Positions 33,451-41,444 of a stretch of DNA of 56,754 nt are shown piece after piece. Position 1 is the stretch's first letter. Each line of letters opens with the position of its first letter. Under the pieces are notes generated by a model. The model worked only from the letters and a program-made list of their open reading frames with translations. It searched no databases and was not told the DNA's origin. Location: positions 1 to 56,754 of the forward strand of contig JAADGN010000139.1 of the NCBI GenBank assembly GCA_013152325.1, written 5' to 3'. Source of the DNA: Chloroflexota bacterium. Its GTDB lineage: Bacteria > Chloroflexota > Anaerolineae > Anaerolineales > Villigracilaceae. The position numbers and the translations under genes were made by a program.

Positions 33451-34278
33451 ATGCTCCCTAGTTACCTACTCTCTCTACGCGAAGGCCTGGAAGCGGCGCT
33501 GATCATCGGCATCGTGCTGGGCGCTTTGCGTCAAATGAATCGCAAGTCGTTGGCCCCTGCCGTATGGATCGGCGTGGTCAGTGCAGCGGCAATCAGCCTG
33601 GTCAGCGCCATCGTGTTGACCAGGTTTGGTCTGAGCCTGGAAGAAGAAGCCGAAAAAATATTCGAGGGCGTCACCATGCTGCTGGCAGCCGCCATCCTGA
33701 CCTGGATGATCTTCTGGATGAGCCGTCAATCGCACACGATCAAAAGCAACCTGGAAAGCGGCGTCCACGAGGCCGCCGCGGGAACCGGCAAGCGCGCACT
33801 GTTCTGGCTGGCCTTCATCGCCGTGCTGCGCGAAGGCATCGAACTGGCGCTCTTCCTGACCGCAGCAGTCTTTGCGTCGGATGCCCAACAGACGCTCACC
33901 GGCGCGCTGCTCGGCATGGGAACGGCCATCCTGCTGGGCTGGTCATTGTTCGCGACCACCGTCCGGCTGGATTTAAGTCGCTTCTTCAAAGTGACCGGCT
34001 TCCTGCTGATCCTGTTCGCGGCCGGTCTGGTAGCGTACGGCGTCCACGAGCTCAACGAGGTCGGCTGGATCCCGGCGGTGATCGAGCACGTCTGGGACGT
34101 CAACCCGATCCTGGACGAGAAATCCACCATCGGCGCGATGCTCAAAGCCCTGTTCGGCTACAACGGCAACCCTTCGTTGACCGAAGTCCTGGCCTACCTG
34201 GGTTACTTCGCAGCGATTTTCCTGGGCCTGCGCCAGAACGACCGCCGGATAGAGGCCGCCGCCCAATCGCAGGCATGA
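33451..34278 (+). CDS. FTR1-family iron permease
   Basis: Codes for 275 residues with seven predicted membrane helices. The two iron-binding REGLE-type motifs are present: LREGLEAALIIG (9-20) and LREGIELALFLTA (about 127-139). The bacterial EfeU/FTR1 family imports iron, often oxidised by a partner oxidase or peroxidase; none is nearby. GAGG lies before ATG 33451. The upstream 110 bases contain TAAAAT and, next to it, TCCAATTGGG with a perfect CCAATTGG palindrome, which could be an operator, though no known iron box is recognised. It is convergent with the orphan pstB. Confidence 0.9.
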   Translation: MLPSYLLSLREGLEAALIIGIVLGALRQMNRKSLAPAVWIGVVSAAAISLVSAIVLTRFGLSLEEEAEKIFEGVTMLLAAAILTWMIFWMSRQSHTIKSNLESGVHEAAAGTGKRALFWLAFIAVLREGIELALFLTAAVFASDAQQTLTGALLGMGTAILLGWSLFATTVRLDLSRFFKVTGFLLILFAAGLVAYGVHELNEVGWIPAVIEHVWDVNPILDEKSTIGAMLKALFGYNGNPSLTEVLAYLGYFAAIFLGLRQNDRRIEAAAQSQA

Positions 34279-34304
34279 AAAAGAGACGGCCTGTGGCCGT
34301 CTCT
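34279..34304 (-). terminator. Terminator of the orphan pstB (minus strand)
   Basis: AGAGACGGCC (34282-34291) pairs with GGCCGTCTCT (34295-34304). On the minus strand it is followed by five T residues (34282-34278). It lies between FTR1 and pstB; plus-strand termination is weaker because no T run follows. Confidence 0.8.
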
Positions 34305-34332
34305 CTACTCTCCACACTTACCCCTCCCCTAC

Positions 34333-35100
34333 CTACCCCATACGTCCGGTGATGTAGGCTTCGGTCAATTCTTGCTTCGGGCGGGTGAACATTTCAGCAG
34401 TCTGCGAAAATTCAACCAGTTCGCCCAGCCAGAAAAAACCGGCCACATCGGAAACGCGCGCCGCCTGCTGCATACTGTGCGTCACGATGACAATGGTATA
34501 GTCCTGTTTGAGTTCGGCAATCAGTTCCTCGATGTGCAGCGTGGCGACCGGGTCGAGCGCCGAGGTGGATTCGTCCATCAGGATCACCTCCGGCTGGACG
34601 GCCACGACACGGGCGATGCACAAGCGCTGCTGCTGACCAAGCGACAGCCCCAGCGCGTCCTGCCTGAGATCATCCCTGACCTCGTCCCACAGCGCGGCAG
34701 CGCGCAGGCTGCGTTCGACTGTCTCTTCCAGATCGGCCTTGCTCTCCGCCAACCCCATCACACGCGGGCCAAAGGCCACGTTATCAAAGACAGACTGCGG
34801 AAACGGATTCGGCTTTTGGAAGACCATGCCCACCCGCTGGCGCAGGCTGACCACATTCATCGTCGGCGCGTAGATGTCTTCCCCATGGAGCAAAACTTTG
34901 CCTTCTATGCGCGTGCCCGGAATGGTATCGTTCATGCGATTCAGGCAGCGCAGATAAGTGGATTTTCCGCAGCCCGAAGGGCCGATCAGGGCCGTCACTT
35001 TGCGGGGCAGGATCTCCATACTAATGCCGGACAGCGCCCGCTTCGCCCCATAGTAGAAATCCAAATCCTGGATACTGAAAACTGGTGTCTCGTTAGGCAT
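34333..35100 (-). CDS. pstB: Phosphate ABC transporter ATPase, divergent orphan copy (PstB0)
   Basis: Codes for 255 residues. Walker [10 protein letters not shown] (about 39), Q-loop [11 protein letters not shown] (about 92), Walker [13 protein letters not shown] (about 173) and the His loop VTHSMQQA (about 206) follow PstB. Two departures stand out: the signature reads LSLGQQQR instead of LSGGQQQR, and the segment after Walker B reads DEST instead of the usual DEP. The gene is transcribed away from pstS1 and has no permease beside it on its strand. It may pair with PstB1 (which lacks the Q-loop Gln) as a heterodimer, or be a decaying copy. It ends at a good terminator. Confidence 0.88.
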   Translation of the reverse strand: MPNETPVFSIQDLDFYYGAKRALSGISMEILPRKVTALIGPSGCGKSTYLRCLNRMNDTIPGTRIEGKVLLHGEDIYAPTMNVVSLRQRVGMVFQKPNPFPQSVFDNVAFGPRVMGLAESKADLEETVERSLRAAALWDEVRDDLRQDALGLSLGQQQRLCIARVVAVQPEVILMDESTSALDPVATLHIEELIAELKQDYTIVIVTHSMQQAARVSDVAGFFWLGELVEFSQTAEMFTRPKQELTEAYITGRMG

Positions 35101-35113
35101 GGACTGATTTTAC

Positions 35114-35160
35114 CTTAAACACGCGCAAATGTAGCGCACATGGATATAATCCGCTATAAT
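35114..35160 (+). promoter_or_regulatory. 11-base-period Pho-box-like repeats and -10 box of pstS1
   Basis: GCGCAAATGTA (35123-35133) and GCGCACATGGA (35134-35144) are direct repeats with an 11-base period, preceded by CTTAAACA at 35114. PhoB-type regulators bind direct repeats at this spacing. TATAAT occurs at 35145 and 35155. The second lies seven bases before the pstS1 ATG, so the message should be leaderless. The same region lies between pstS1 and the divergent pstB0. Confidence 0.5.
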
Positions 35161-35167
35161 TTGGGCA

Positions 35168-36037
35168 ATGAAACGCGCCCTGATTTTCATCCTCCTGTTT
35201 TTGTTCGTTGCATCCTGCTCTCCCTCGGAGCAGTCCACTGCCAACCCCCAAACACAAGCCTATATCGAAAATAAAGGCTCCGACACCATCGTCAACCTGG
35301 CGCTGGCCTGGGCGGAGAAATACCAGTCGGACCACCCCGAAATCCGTTTATCGGTGACCGGCGGCGGGTCGGGGACGGGTATCGCCGCGCTGATCAACGG
35401 AACGGTGGACATCGCCAATGCCTCGCGCCAGATCAAAGGCGAGGAGGTGGCGCTGGCCGAGGAGAAGGGCATCCAGCCGGTCGAATTCGTCATCGCGCGG
35501 GACGCCATCGCGGTCATCGTCAACCCGTCGAATCCCATCTCCGAACTGACCCTGAAACAAATCTCCGACATCTACAGCGGGAAGATCAGCAACTGGCGGG
35601 AAGTCGGCGGCGAAGACCGGCCCATTGTACGCCTTTCACGCGAGACCAACTCCGGCACGCACGTCTATTTCCTGGAGACGGTGCTGCGCATGGGCGACAA
35701 ACACGCCAAAATCTTTTTCTCGGCCAACACGCTGCTGCTGCCATCATCGGAGGGAATCATCGCCGAAGTACGGCAGAACCCCAACGCCATCGGCTACGAC
35801 GGGCTGGGGTATGTGCCATCAGACCTGAAAGTGATCGCAATCGCGCTCGAACCGGGAAAACCTTACGTACTGCCTTCCGTGGAGACGGTCAACGACGGAA
35901 GCTATCCCATCGCCCGCGATCTGTACATGTACACCAACGGCGAGCCGACCGGCGCGGTGAAAGATTATCTGGATTGGATTGTCTCGCCCGAGGCACAGCA
36001 AATCGTGACCGATTTGGGTTTTGTGCCGATAAAATAA
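35168..36037 (+). CDS. pstS: Phosphate-binding lipoprotein PstS, system 1
   Basis: Codes for 289 residues. A lipoprotein signal ends FVASCS (Cys17). The PBP-like domain has NKGSDTIVNLALAWAEKY (about 36), VTGGGSGTGIAALINGTVDI (about 62-81), SRETNSGTHVYFLETVL (about 156) and NAIGYDGLGY (about 207), all common to PstS. It traps phosphate outside the membrane and delivers it to PstC1/PstA1. It is shorter than PstS2 and lacks its Thr/Gln linker. No ribosome binding site precedes the ATG, in keeping with a leaderless message. Confidence 0.92.
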   Translation: MKRALIFILLFLFVASCSPSEQSTANPQTQAYIENKGSDTIVNLALAWAEKYQSDHPEIRLSVTGGGSGTGIAALINGTVDIANASRQIKGEEVALAEEKGIQPVEFVIARDAIAVIVNPSNPISELTLKQISDIYSGKISNWREVGGEDRPIVRLSRETNSGTHVYFLETVLRMGDKHAKIFFSANTLLLPSSEGIIAEVRQNPNAIGYDGLGYVPSDLKVIAIALEPGKPYVLPSVETVNDGSYPIARDLYMYTNGEPTGAVKDYLDWIVSPEAQQIVTDLGFVPIK

Positions 36038-36128
36038 CGCCGCCGCTGGTACAGCGAAGCAGTCTCCTGCTGGGAGGAAGATCGCTTCACCCTTCTGGAG
36101 TTCGCAACGACATCCTTGTAGAGAACAC

Positions 36129-37025
36129 ATGAAAAAATCACTCACCTGGCAAGAATACGTCATCACCCGCCTGATCAAAGTATCCGGCTATTCGGCCATC
36201 GTCTTCGTCGCGCTGATATTCTTTTTCCTGCTGCGCGAGGGACTGCCCACGCTGGGAGAAGTATCGCTCGGCGATCTCTTCAGCATCCGCTGGTATCCTA
36301 TCGAGGATTATTTCGGCATCCTGCCGCTGCTGACCGGTTCGCTGATCGTGACGGTCGGGGCAGGGCTGATCGCCGTCCCCTTCGGCATAGGGACGGCCAT
36401 CTACATCGCCGAGATCGCCCCGCGCTGGGCGCGCAACATTCTCAAACCACTGGTCGAATTGCTCGGCGGGCTGCCCTCGGTCGTGCTCGGATTTTTGGGC
36501 ATCCTGGTGCTCTCGCCCATCCTGCGCCAATGGCTGGACTTGCCCACCGGCCTGACCGCGTTTACCGGCTCGCTGCTGCTGGGCGGGATCGCCATCCCGA
36601 CGGTAGTCTCGATCGCCGAAGATGCCCTGGACGCAGTGCCGAAAGCCTACCGCGACGCGGCGCTGGCCCTGGGCGCGACCCACTGGCAGACCATCTGGCG
36701 CGTCACGCTGCCGGCGGCGCGCTCCGGCGTGCTGACCGCGGTCATGCTGGGCGTCGGGCGCGCCATCGGCGAGACGATGACCGTGATGATGGTGACCGGC
36801 AACGCGCCCGTGATGGCGTTGACGCCCGGCAGTTTGTTCTCCCCCGTCCGCACGATGACGGCCACCATCGCGGCCGAGATGGGCGAAGTCGCCAACGGCA
36901 GCGTGCATTATCACGTGCTGTTCTTCATCGGCATGGTCTTGTTCCTGATCTCGCTGGGCGTCAACGTGGCCGCTTCGACGGTCGTCTTCCGGCAAAAGAA
37001 GCGCGCCGAACGGATTTTGTCGTAA
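36129..37025 (+). CDS. pstC: Phosphate ABC permease PstC, system 1
   Basis: Codes for 298 residues with six membrane helices. The EAA loop is DALDAVPKAYRDAALALGAT (about 163-182), followed by HWQTIWRVTLPAARSGVLTA. VGRAIGETMTVMMVTGNAP is typical of PstC. The first extracytoplasmic loop is short here (SLGDLFSIRWYP), in contrast to the long one of PstC2. It is separated from pstS1 by 91 bases containing a weak stem (GCGA...TCGC with CTCC/GGAG). Confidence 0.93.
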   Translation: MKKSLTWQEYVITRLIKVSGYSAIVFVALIFFFLLREGLPTLGEVSLGDLFSIRWYPIEDYFGILPLLTGSLIVTVGAGLIAVPFGIGTAIYIAEIAPRWARNILKPLVELLGGLPSVVLGFLGILVLSPILRQWLDLPTGLTAFTGSLLLGGIAIPTVVSIAEDALDAVPKAYRDAALALGATHWQTIWRVTLPAARSGVLTAVMLGVGRAIGETMTVMMVTGNAPVMALTPGSLFSPVRTMTATIAAEMGEVANGSVHYHVLFFIGMVLFLISLGVNVAASTVVFRQKKRAERILS

Positions 37026-37035
37026 TTTTCTGGCA

Positions 37036-37058
37036 GGGGCGGCTCTGATGGTCGCCCC
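37036..37058 (+). other. Hairpin in the pstC1-pstA1 spacer
   Basis: GGGGCG (37036-37041) pairs with CGCCCC (37053-37058). No T run. Its position matches the hairpin at 43737 in the second operon. Confidence 0.5.
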
Positions 37059-37076
37059 CGCACGGATATTGAAAAT

Positions 37077-37940
37077 ATGAAACGATTTTTCACATCCAAT
37101 CGCGACCTGACCCAACGCCTGGGCTTCTCGCTGCTCACGTTGATGACCCTGCTGACCGTCATCCCGATCATCGGCGTGGTAATCTATATCCTCGTCCAGG
37201 GCGCGCCCGCCATCTCGTGGGAATTCATCACCGGCTTCCCGCGCTCCGGGATGCGCGCAGGCGGCATCCTGCCGGCCATCATCGGCACCTTCTATCTCAC
37301 GCTCGGCACGGCGATCTTCTCCGTCCCGCTGGGCGTGGCCGCCGCCGTCTATCTCTCCGAGTACGCCCCCGAAAACAGACTGACCCGCCTGATCCGCCTG
37401 GCAATCATCAACCTGGCGGGCATCCCTTCGGTCGTCTACGGCCTGTTCGGGCTGGGGTTGTTCGTCCTGTTCCTGAAGTTCGGGACGAGCGTCCTTTCCG
37501 CCTCGCTGACGCTCTCGATCATGACCCTGCCGGTCATCATCAGCACCGCGGAAGAAGCCCTGCGGGCTGTGCCGCAGTCCTTCCGCACGGTCAGCATCTC
37601 CCTGGGCGCGACCCGCTGGCAGACGATCCGCCGCATCGTCCTCCCCCAGGCCCTGCCCGGCATTTTGACAGGCGTCATCCTGGGACTGGAACGCGCCGCC
37701 GGCGAGACCGCGCCGATCCTGTTCACGGGGGCAGCCTTCTTCCTGCCGCGCCTGCCCAACTCGCCCTTCGACGCGACCATGGCGCTGCCTTACCATCTCT
37801 TCGTCATCTCCACGCAAGTGCCGGAAATGCCCATCCAAATCCAGTACGGCACGGCGCTGGTGCTGCTGACCTTCGTATTGGGCATGAACCTGATCGCCAC
37901 CTATGTCCGCTCACGAGCACGGGCCAAGAGACAATGGTGA
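37077..37940 (+). CDS. pstA: Phosphate ABC permease PstA, system 1
   Basis: Codes for 287 residues, normal for PstA, with six helices. Marks: SWEFITGFPRSGMRAGGILP (about 47-66), NLAGIPSVVYGLFGLGLFV (about 115), the EAA loop EALRAVPQSFRTVSISLGAT (about 161-180) with [20 protein letters not shown], and ERAAGETAPILFTGAAFF. It forms the channel with PstC1. The stop codon starts a heptamer array that fills the gap to pstB1. Confidence 0.93.
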   Translation: MKRFFTSNRDLTQRLGFSLLTLMTLLTVIPIIGVVIYILVQGAPAISWEFITGFPRSGMRAGGILPAIIGTFYLTLGTAIFSVPLGVAAAVYLSEYAPENRLTRLIRLAIINLAGIPSVVYGLFGLGLFVLFLKFGTSVLSASLTLSIMTLPVIISTAEEALRAVPQSFRTVSISLGATRWQTIRRIVLPQALPGILTGVILGLERAAGETAPILFTGAAFFLPRLPNSPFDATMALPYHLFVISTQVPEMPIQIQYGTALVLLTFVLGMNLIATYVRSRARAKRQW

Positions 37941-37994
37941 TCAGTAAACAGTTATCAGTGACTAACAACTAGCGACCAACGACTCGCGACTACT
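37940..37994. repeat. Heptamer array filling the pstA1-pstB1 spacer
   Basis: From the A of the pstA1 stop codon the words are atcagta, aacagtt, atcagtg, actaaca, actagcg, accaacg, actcgcg, actacta, the last running into the pstB1 ATG. The array occupies the whole spacer, and pstB1 therefore has no recognisable ribosome binding site. Confidence 0.75.
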
Positions 37995-38750
37995 ATGAAT
38001 AAAATCGCCATCGAAGACCTGAACCTGCAATACGCCGACGGGACCGAGTCCCTCAACGGCATCAACCTGGAAGTTCCCGCCAACGCCATCACCGTGCTCT
38101 TCGGCCCGGCCGGCGGCGGCAAATCCAGCCTGCTGCGCTGCATCAACCGCCTGAACGACCTGGCCGAAGTCAAAAAAATGACCGGACGCATCCTGCTGGA
38201 TGGGGGGAACATCCTCGATCAAAAGACCGACGTCATCGCCCTGCGCCGCAAGGTGGGCATGGTCTTTGCCCGCCCGGTCGTGCTGCCGATGTCCATTCGC
38301 CAGAACCTGACCTACGGGCTGGAACTGGCCGGGGAAAAACACAAATCCCGCCTGGACGAGGCCGTGGAGCGCAGCCTGAAGCAGGCCGCGCTGTGGGAAG
38401 AAGTCCACGACCGCCTCGACGAGGCAGCGATCGCCCTTTCCGGCGGACAGCAGCAGCGGCTGTGCCTGGCGCGCGTCCTGGCCCTGCGGCCCGAAGTCAT
38501 CCTGCTCGACGAACCGACCTCCGGCCTGGACCCGATCTCGACCGGCAAGGTCGAAGCCTCGCTGCAAGAATTGAAGAAAAATTACACCGTGATCCTCGTG
38601 CCGCACTCCGTCCAGCAAGCCGCCCGCACCGCCGACCACGCGGCCTTCTTCCTGCAAGGCAAACTGGTCGAATACGCCCCCGGCACCGAGATCTTCACCA
38701 ATCCGCAAGACCAGCGCACCGAAGATTACGTCACCGGGCGCTTTGGATAA
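37995..38750 (+). CDS. pstB: Phosphate ABC transporter ATPase, system 1 (PstB1)
   Basis: Codes for 251 residues. Walker [10 protein letters not shown] (about 36), signature [13 protein letters not shown] (about 142-154), Walker [13 protein letters not shown] (about 165) and the His in [12 protein letters not shown] (about 198) are present. The Q-loop reads [11 protein letters not shown] where PstB has [11 protein letters not shown]: the conserved Gln, which couples ATP binding to the permease, is Ala here. It may work with PstB0, which has a normal Q-loop but an altered signature. It overlaps the phoB gene by eight bases if the TTG start of phoB is used. Confidence 0.9.
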   Translation: MNKIAIEDLNLQYADGTESLNGINLEVPANAITVLFGPAGGGKSSLLRCINRLNDLAEVKKMTGRILLDGGNILDQKTDVIALRRKVGMVFARPVVLPMSIRQNLTYGLELAGEKHKSRLDEAVERSLKQAALWEEVHDRLDEAAIALSGGQQQRLCLARVLALRPEVILLDEPTSGLDPISTGKVEASLQELKKNYTVILVPHSVQQAARTADHAAFFLQGKLVEYAPGTEIFTNPQDQRTEDYVTGRFG

Positions 38751-39456
38751 ACAAGTGGCCGAAACCATCCTCGTCGTCGAAGACGAACCCTCCCTGCAAG
38801 AGACCATCGCTTACAATCTCGAAAAGCAAAACTACAACGTCGAAACCGTCGCCGACGGACGCGCCGCGCTGGAAGCGGCCCGCCGCCTGGACCCCGACCT
38901 GATCCTGCTCGACATCATGCTCCCCGGCCTGGACGGGCTGGAGGTCTGCCGCATCCTGCGCAGCGAGATGACCACCCCCATCCTGATGCTGACCGCCCGC
39001 GCGGACGAGATCGACCGCGTGGTCGGGCTGGAGATCGGCGCGGACGATTACCTGACCAAACCGTTCTCGATGCGTGAGTTGCTGGCGCGCGTCAAGGCGC
39101 AGTTGCGCCGCGCCCGTCTGCTGCGCGATGAAGCAGCGGTGGATCCTGATCCCCAAGAGATGCTCACCTCCGGCGACCTGACGATCAACGCCACCCGCCG
39201 CGAGGCCACGCTGAACGGCGAGCTGCTGGCCCTGAAGCCCAAAGAATACGAATTGCTGCTCTTCTTCGCCCAGCATCGCGGCCGGATGCTCTCGCGCGAA
39301 TTCATCCTGGAACGCGTCTGGGGCTGGGACTATGTCGGCGCGAGCCGTACGGTGGACGTCCACGTGCGCTGGCTGCGTCAGAAGATCGAACCCGATCCCG
39401 GCCAGCCAACCCGCATCATCACCGTGCGCGGCGGCGGTTATCGCTTCGAGGGGTAA
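38743..39456 (+). CDS. phoB: PhoB-type response regulator
   Basis: Codes for 237 residues from TTG 38743 (overlapping the pstB1 end); GTG 38755 ([12 protein letters not shown]) is an alternative start. The receiver domain shows acidic VVEDEP, phosphoacceptor Asp in [13 protein letters not shown] (about 54), TAR and the Lys in [12 protein letters not shown] (about 106). The OmpR-type winged helix (about 135-237) contains [20 protein letters not shown], and [14 protein letters not shown] with [11 protein letters not shown]. It should bind the 11-base-period repeats upstream of the two pstS genes. A terminator lies between it and phoR. Confidence 0.93.
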   Translation: MDKQVAETILVVEDEPSLQETIAYNLEKQNYNVETVADGRAALEAARRLDPDLILLDIMLPGLDGLEVCRILRSEMTTPILMLTARADEIDRVVGLEIGADDYLTKPFSMRELLARVKAQLRRARLLRDEAAVDPDPQEMLTSGDLTINATRREATLNGELLALKPKEYELLLFFAQHRGRMLSREFILERVWGWDYVGASRTVDVHVRWLRQKIEPDPGQPTRIITVRGGGYRFEG

Positions 39457-39461
39457 ACCGC

Positions 39462-39498
39462 AACCTCCCCCAGGTTTCGAACCTGCGGGAGGTTTTTT
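39462..39498 (+). terminator. CTCCC-CAGGTT palindrome with T run after phoB
   Basis: AACCTCCC-CCAGGTT (39462-39475) pairs with AACCTG-GGGAGGTT (to 39493), followed by six T residues. It belongs to the same palindrome family as 41282, 43737 and 49441. Confidence 0.88.
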
Positions 39499-39513
39499 CG
39501 TTAAGAGAGATGT

Positions 39514-39519
39514 TAGAAT
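39514..39519 (+). promoter_or_regulatory. -10 box of phoR
   Basis: TAGAAT ends nine bases before the phoR ATG (39529) and lies after the terminator, so phoR and mgsA seem to have their own, nearly leaderless, transcript. No clear -35 box is visible. Confidence 0.5.
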
Positions 39520-39528
39520 ACCTGCACC

Positions 39529-40770
39529 ATGACCATCCCGCTCGTCATTCTTGCGTTCAGCCTCGCGTTGGGATCGACCTGGCTCGCCTGGCGCTACATC
39601 CGTCTGCGCCGCAGCCTGGACGACCTGACGGCGCGCGTCCGCGCGGCGACGCGGGATGGCGACCATTTCATCGAAGACGTGGATGAGCTTGCCAACCTTT
39701 CGAGCGCGATCAATTCGCTGGCTTCGACCTTGACCATCCAACTTTCATCCATAGACACGGAGCGCGCCCGCCTGGCTGCCGTGCTGGAGCAGATGACCGA
39801 CGGCGTCTTGATGACGGACGAAGCAGGCCGCGTGACCTTTGTCAACCCGGCCGCGGAGCGGCTCTTCGAGCGGGCGGAAACCAGCCTGGGCGCGTCGATG
39901 ACCGAGGTGTTGCGCCACCACGAACTCGTCCAGGCCTGGCGCCGCTCCCAGCAGACGGGCGAAATCCAGACCGCCTCGGTGGAACTCCCCCGCCGCAGGC
40001 AGTACCTGCACCTGGTCGTCATCCCTGACCGTCACACCCCCGGCGGCAGTCTGCTCCTGGCGCAGGACCTGACCCGCATCCGCCGCCTGGAAACGGTGCG
40101 GCAGGACTTCATCAGCAATCTCTCGCACGAATTACGCACGCCGTTGGCGTCGCTCAAAGCCCTGACCGAAACCCTGCAGGATGGCGCGTTGGATGACCCG
40201 CCCGCGGCGCACCGTTTTTTGAAACGCATCGAAACCGAAGTGGACGCGCTGGCCCAAATGGCAGCCGAACTGCTGCAACTCTCGCGCATCGAATCCGACC
40301 AAATGACGCTCGACCAGCGCGCTGTCGCACCCCTCGACCTGCTCTCGATGGCCGAAGAGCGGATGCGCCTGCAAGCCCAGCGCGCCGGTCTCACCCTGCA
40401 CGTGGACTGTCCGTCCAACCTGCCAGCCGTCCGCGCCGACGCGGCGCGGCTGGGGCAGGTGCTGGTCAACCTGATCCATAACGCGATCAAGTTCACACCT
40501 GCCGGCGGCGTCGTGACCCTTTTGGCGGAGGCAAGTTCCGGCGTCGTCCGCTTCGGCGTGCGCGATACCGGCGCGGGCATCCCCGCCGACGACCTGCCGC
40601 GCATCTTCGAGCGTTTCTACAAAACCGACCGCGCCCGCTCCAGCGGCGGGACCGGCCTGGGACTGTCCATCGCCCGCCACATCGTCGAGGCCCATGACGG
40701 GAAAATTTGGGCCGAAAGCCTGGAAGGCGCCGGCAGTACGATTTACTTCACCATTCCGATTTCCCAATAG
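39529..40770 (+). CDS. phoR: PhoR-type sensor histidine kinase
   Basis: Codes for 413 residues. One N-terminal membrane helix (PLVILAFSLALGSTWLAWRY, 4-23), a HAMP-like helical segment, and a PAS domain (about 80-185, LEQMTDGVLMTDEAGRVTFV with NPAAERLFE) precede the kinase core. The phosphorylated His is in SNLSHELRTPLASLKAL (about 200). The ATPase has N-box LVNLIHNAIKF, G1 VRDTGAGIP and G2 GGTGLGLSIARHIVEAHDG. It lacks a periplasmic sensor, as PhoR does, which senses through PstB/PhoU. Partner is the PhoB upstream. Confidence 0.93.
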   Translation: MTIPLVILAFSLALGSTWLAWRYIRLRRSLDDLTARVRAATRDGDHFIEDVDELANLSSAINSLASTLTIQLSSIDTERARLAAVLEQMTDGVLMTDEAGRVTFVNPAAERLFERAETSLGASMTEVLRHHELVQAWRRSQQTGEIQTASVELPRRRQYLHLVVIPDRHTPGGSLLLAQDLTRIRRLETVRQDFISNLSHELRTPLASLKALTETLQDGALDDPPAAHRFLKRIETEVDALAQMAAELLQLSRIESDQMTLDQRAVAPLDLLSMAEERMRLQAQRAGLTLHVDCPSNLPAVRADAARLGQVLVNLIHNAIKFTPAGGVVTLLAEASSGVVRFGVRDTGAGIPADDLPRIFERFYKTDRARSSGGTGLGLSIARHIVEAHDGKIWAESLEGAGSTIYFTIPISQ

Positions 40771-40782
40771 AGGAAGAAAACG

Positions 40783-41256
40783 ATGGAATATACAGAAATT
40801 CCCCTGCAAGCCAAGAAACACATCGCCCTGGTTGCCCATGACAACAAGAAAAATGACCTTCTGGCGTGGGCGCACTACAATCGCGGCACGCTGACGCACC
40901 ATCATCTTTATGCTACCGGCACGACCGGAACGCTCCTGGAACGGGAATTGAATCTGCCCATCACGAAGCTGCAGAGCGGCCCCCTCGGCGGCGACCAGCA
41001 AATCGGCGCGAAGATCGCCGCCGGTGAGATCAACTGTCTGATTTTCTTCTGGGACCCGCTGGAGCCGCATCCCCACGATCCGGACGTCAAGGCGTTGCTG
41101 CGGATCGCGCAGGTCTGGAACATCCCCATCGCGACCAACCGCACTTCCGCCGATTTCCTCATCTCCTCCCCATTGATGCAGGAGACATACCAACGGCGGG
41201 TGCCAGTCTATCGCCCGGAAGAACGCCTCGACGGGATTGCGCCCGACGAAAAGTAA
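40783..41256 (+). CDS. mgsA: Methylglyoxal synthase
   Basis: Codes for 157 residues; GAGGAAG precedes the ATG, 12 bases after the phoR stop. The enzyme turns dihydroxyacetone phosphate into methylglyoxal and free phosphate. Marks: KKHIALVAHDNKKNDLLAWA (about 11-30), LYATGTTGTLLE (about 43), the phosphate-binding SGPLGGDQQIGAKIA (about 65) with catalytic Asp, FFWDPLEPHPHDPDVKALLR (about 88-107) and NIPIATNRTSADFLISSP. In known enzymes phosphate inhibits. Its place right behind phoR suggests induction when phosphate is scarce, to free phosphate from trapped triose-phosphates. Confidence 0.94.
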   Translation: MEYTEIPLQAKKHIALVAHDNKKNDLLAWAHYNRGTLTHHHLYATGTTGTLLERELNLPITKLQSGPLGGDQQIGAKIAAGEINCLIFFWDPLEPHPHDPDVKALLRIAQVWNIPIATNRTSADFLISSPLMQETYQRRVPVYRPEERLDGIAPDEK

Positions 41257-41281
41257 GGGGCACACCGCCTTCGTATTGCGG

Positions 41282-41314
41282 CCTCCCGCAGATTTTGAAT
41301 CTGCGGGAGGTTTT
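41282..41314 (+). terminator. CTCCCGCAGATT palindrome terminator after mgsA
   Basis: CCTCCCGCAGATT (41282-41294) pairs perfectly with AATCTGCGGGAGG (41298-41310), then TTTT. It separates the phoR-mgsA transcript from the second pst operon. Confidence 0.88.
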
Positions 41315-41349
41315 CGTTTGGGCCAGCAAAGGTGATCGCCGCCCGCCTA

Positions 41350-41404
41350 TTTAACCCATCGTTAACCTGTTCTTCCCTTGTCCTTAATAGCCTTTTGTTA
41401 CTAT
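41350..41404 (+). promoter_or_regulatory. Tandem Pho-box-like element and -10 region of pstS2
   Basis: Four 8-base words at exact 11-base intervals: TTTAACCC (41350), GTTAACCT (41361), CTTCCCTT (41372), CTTAATAG (41383), with 3-base gaps. This is the layout of cyanobacterial Pho boxes (CTTAACCT-type octamers 3 bases apart). TACTAT at 41399-41404 is a possible -10 box; TAATAA near 41413 is an alternative. Confidence 0.65.
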
Positions 41405-41444
41405 CGCTGTTGTAATAAACACATACAAAAGGAGAAAAGAAAAT

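Noticed and set aside
36138-37838. 566-residue minus-strand frame opposite pstC1 and pstA1
   Set aside because: Extremely rich in Asp, Arg, Gln and Gly with no domains; antisense shadow of two clear permease genes.
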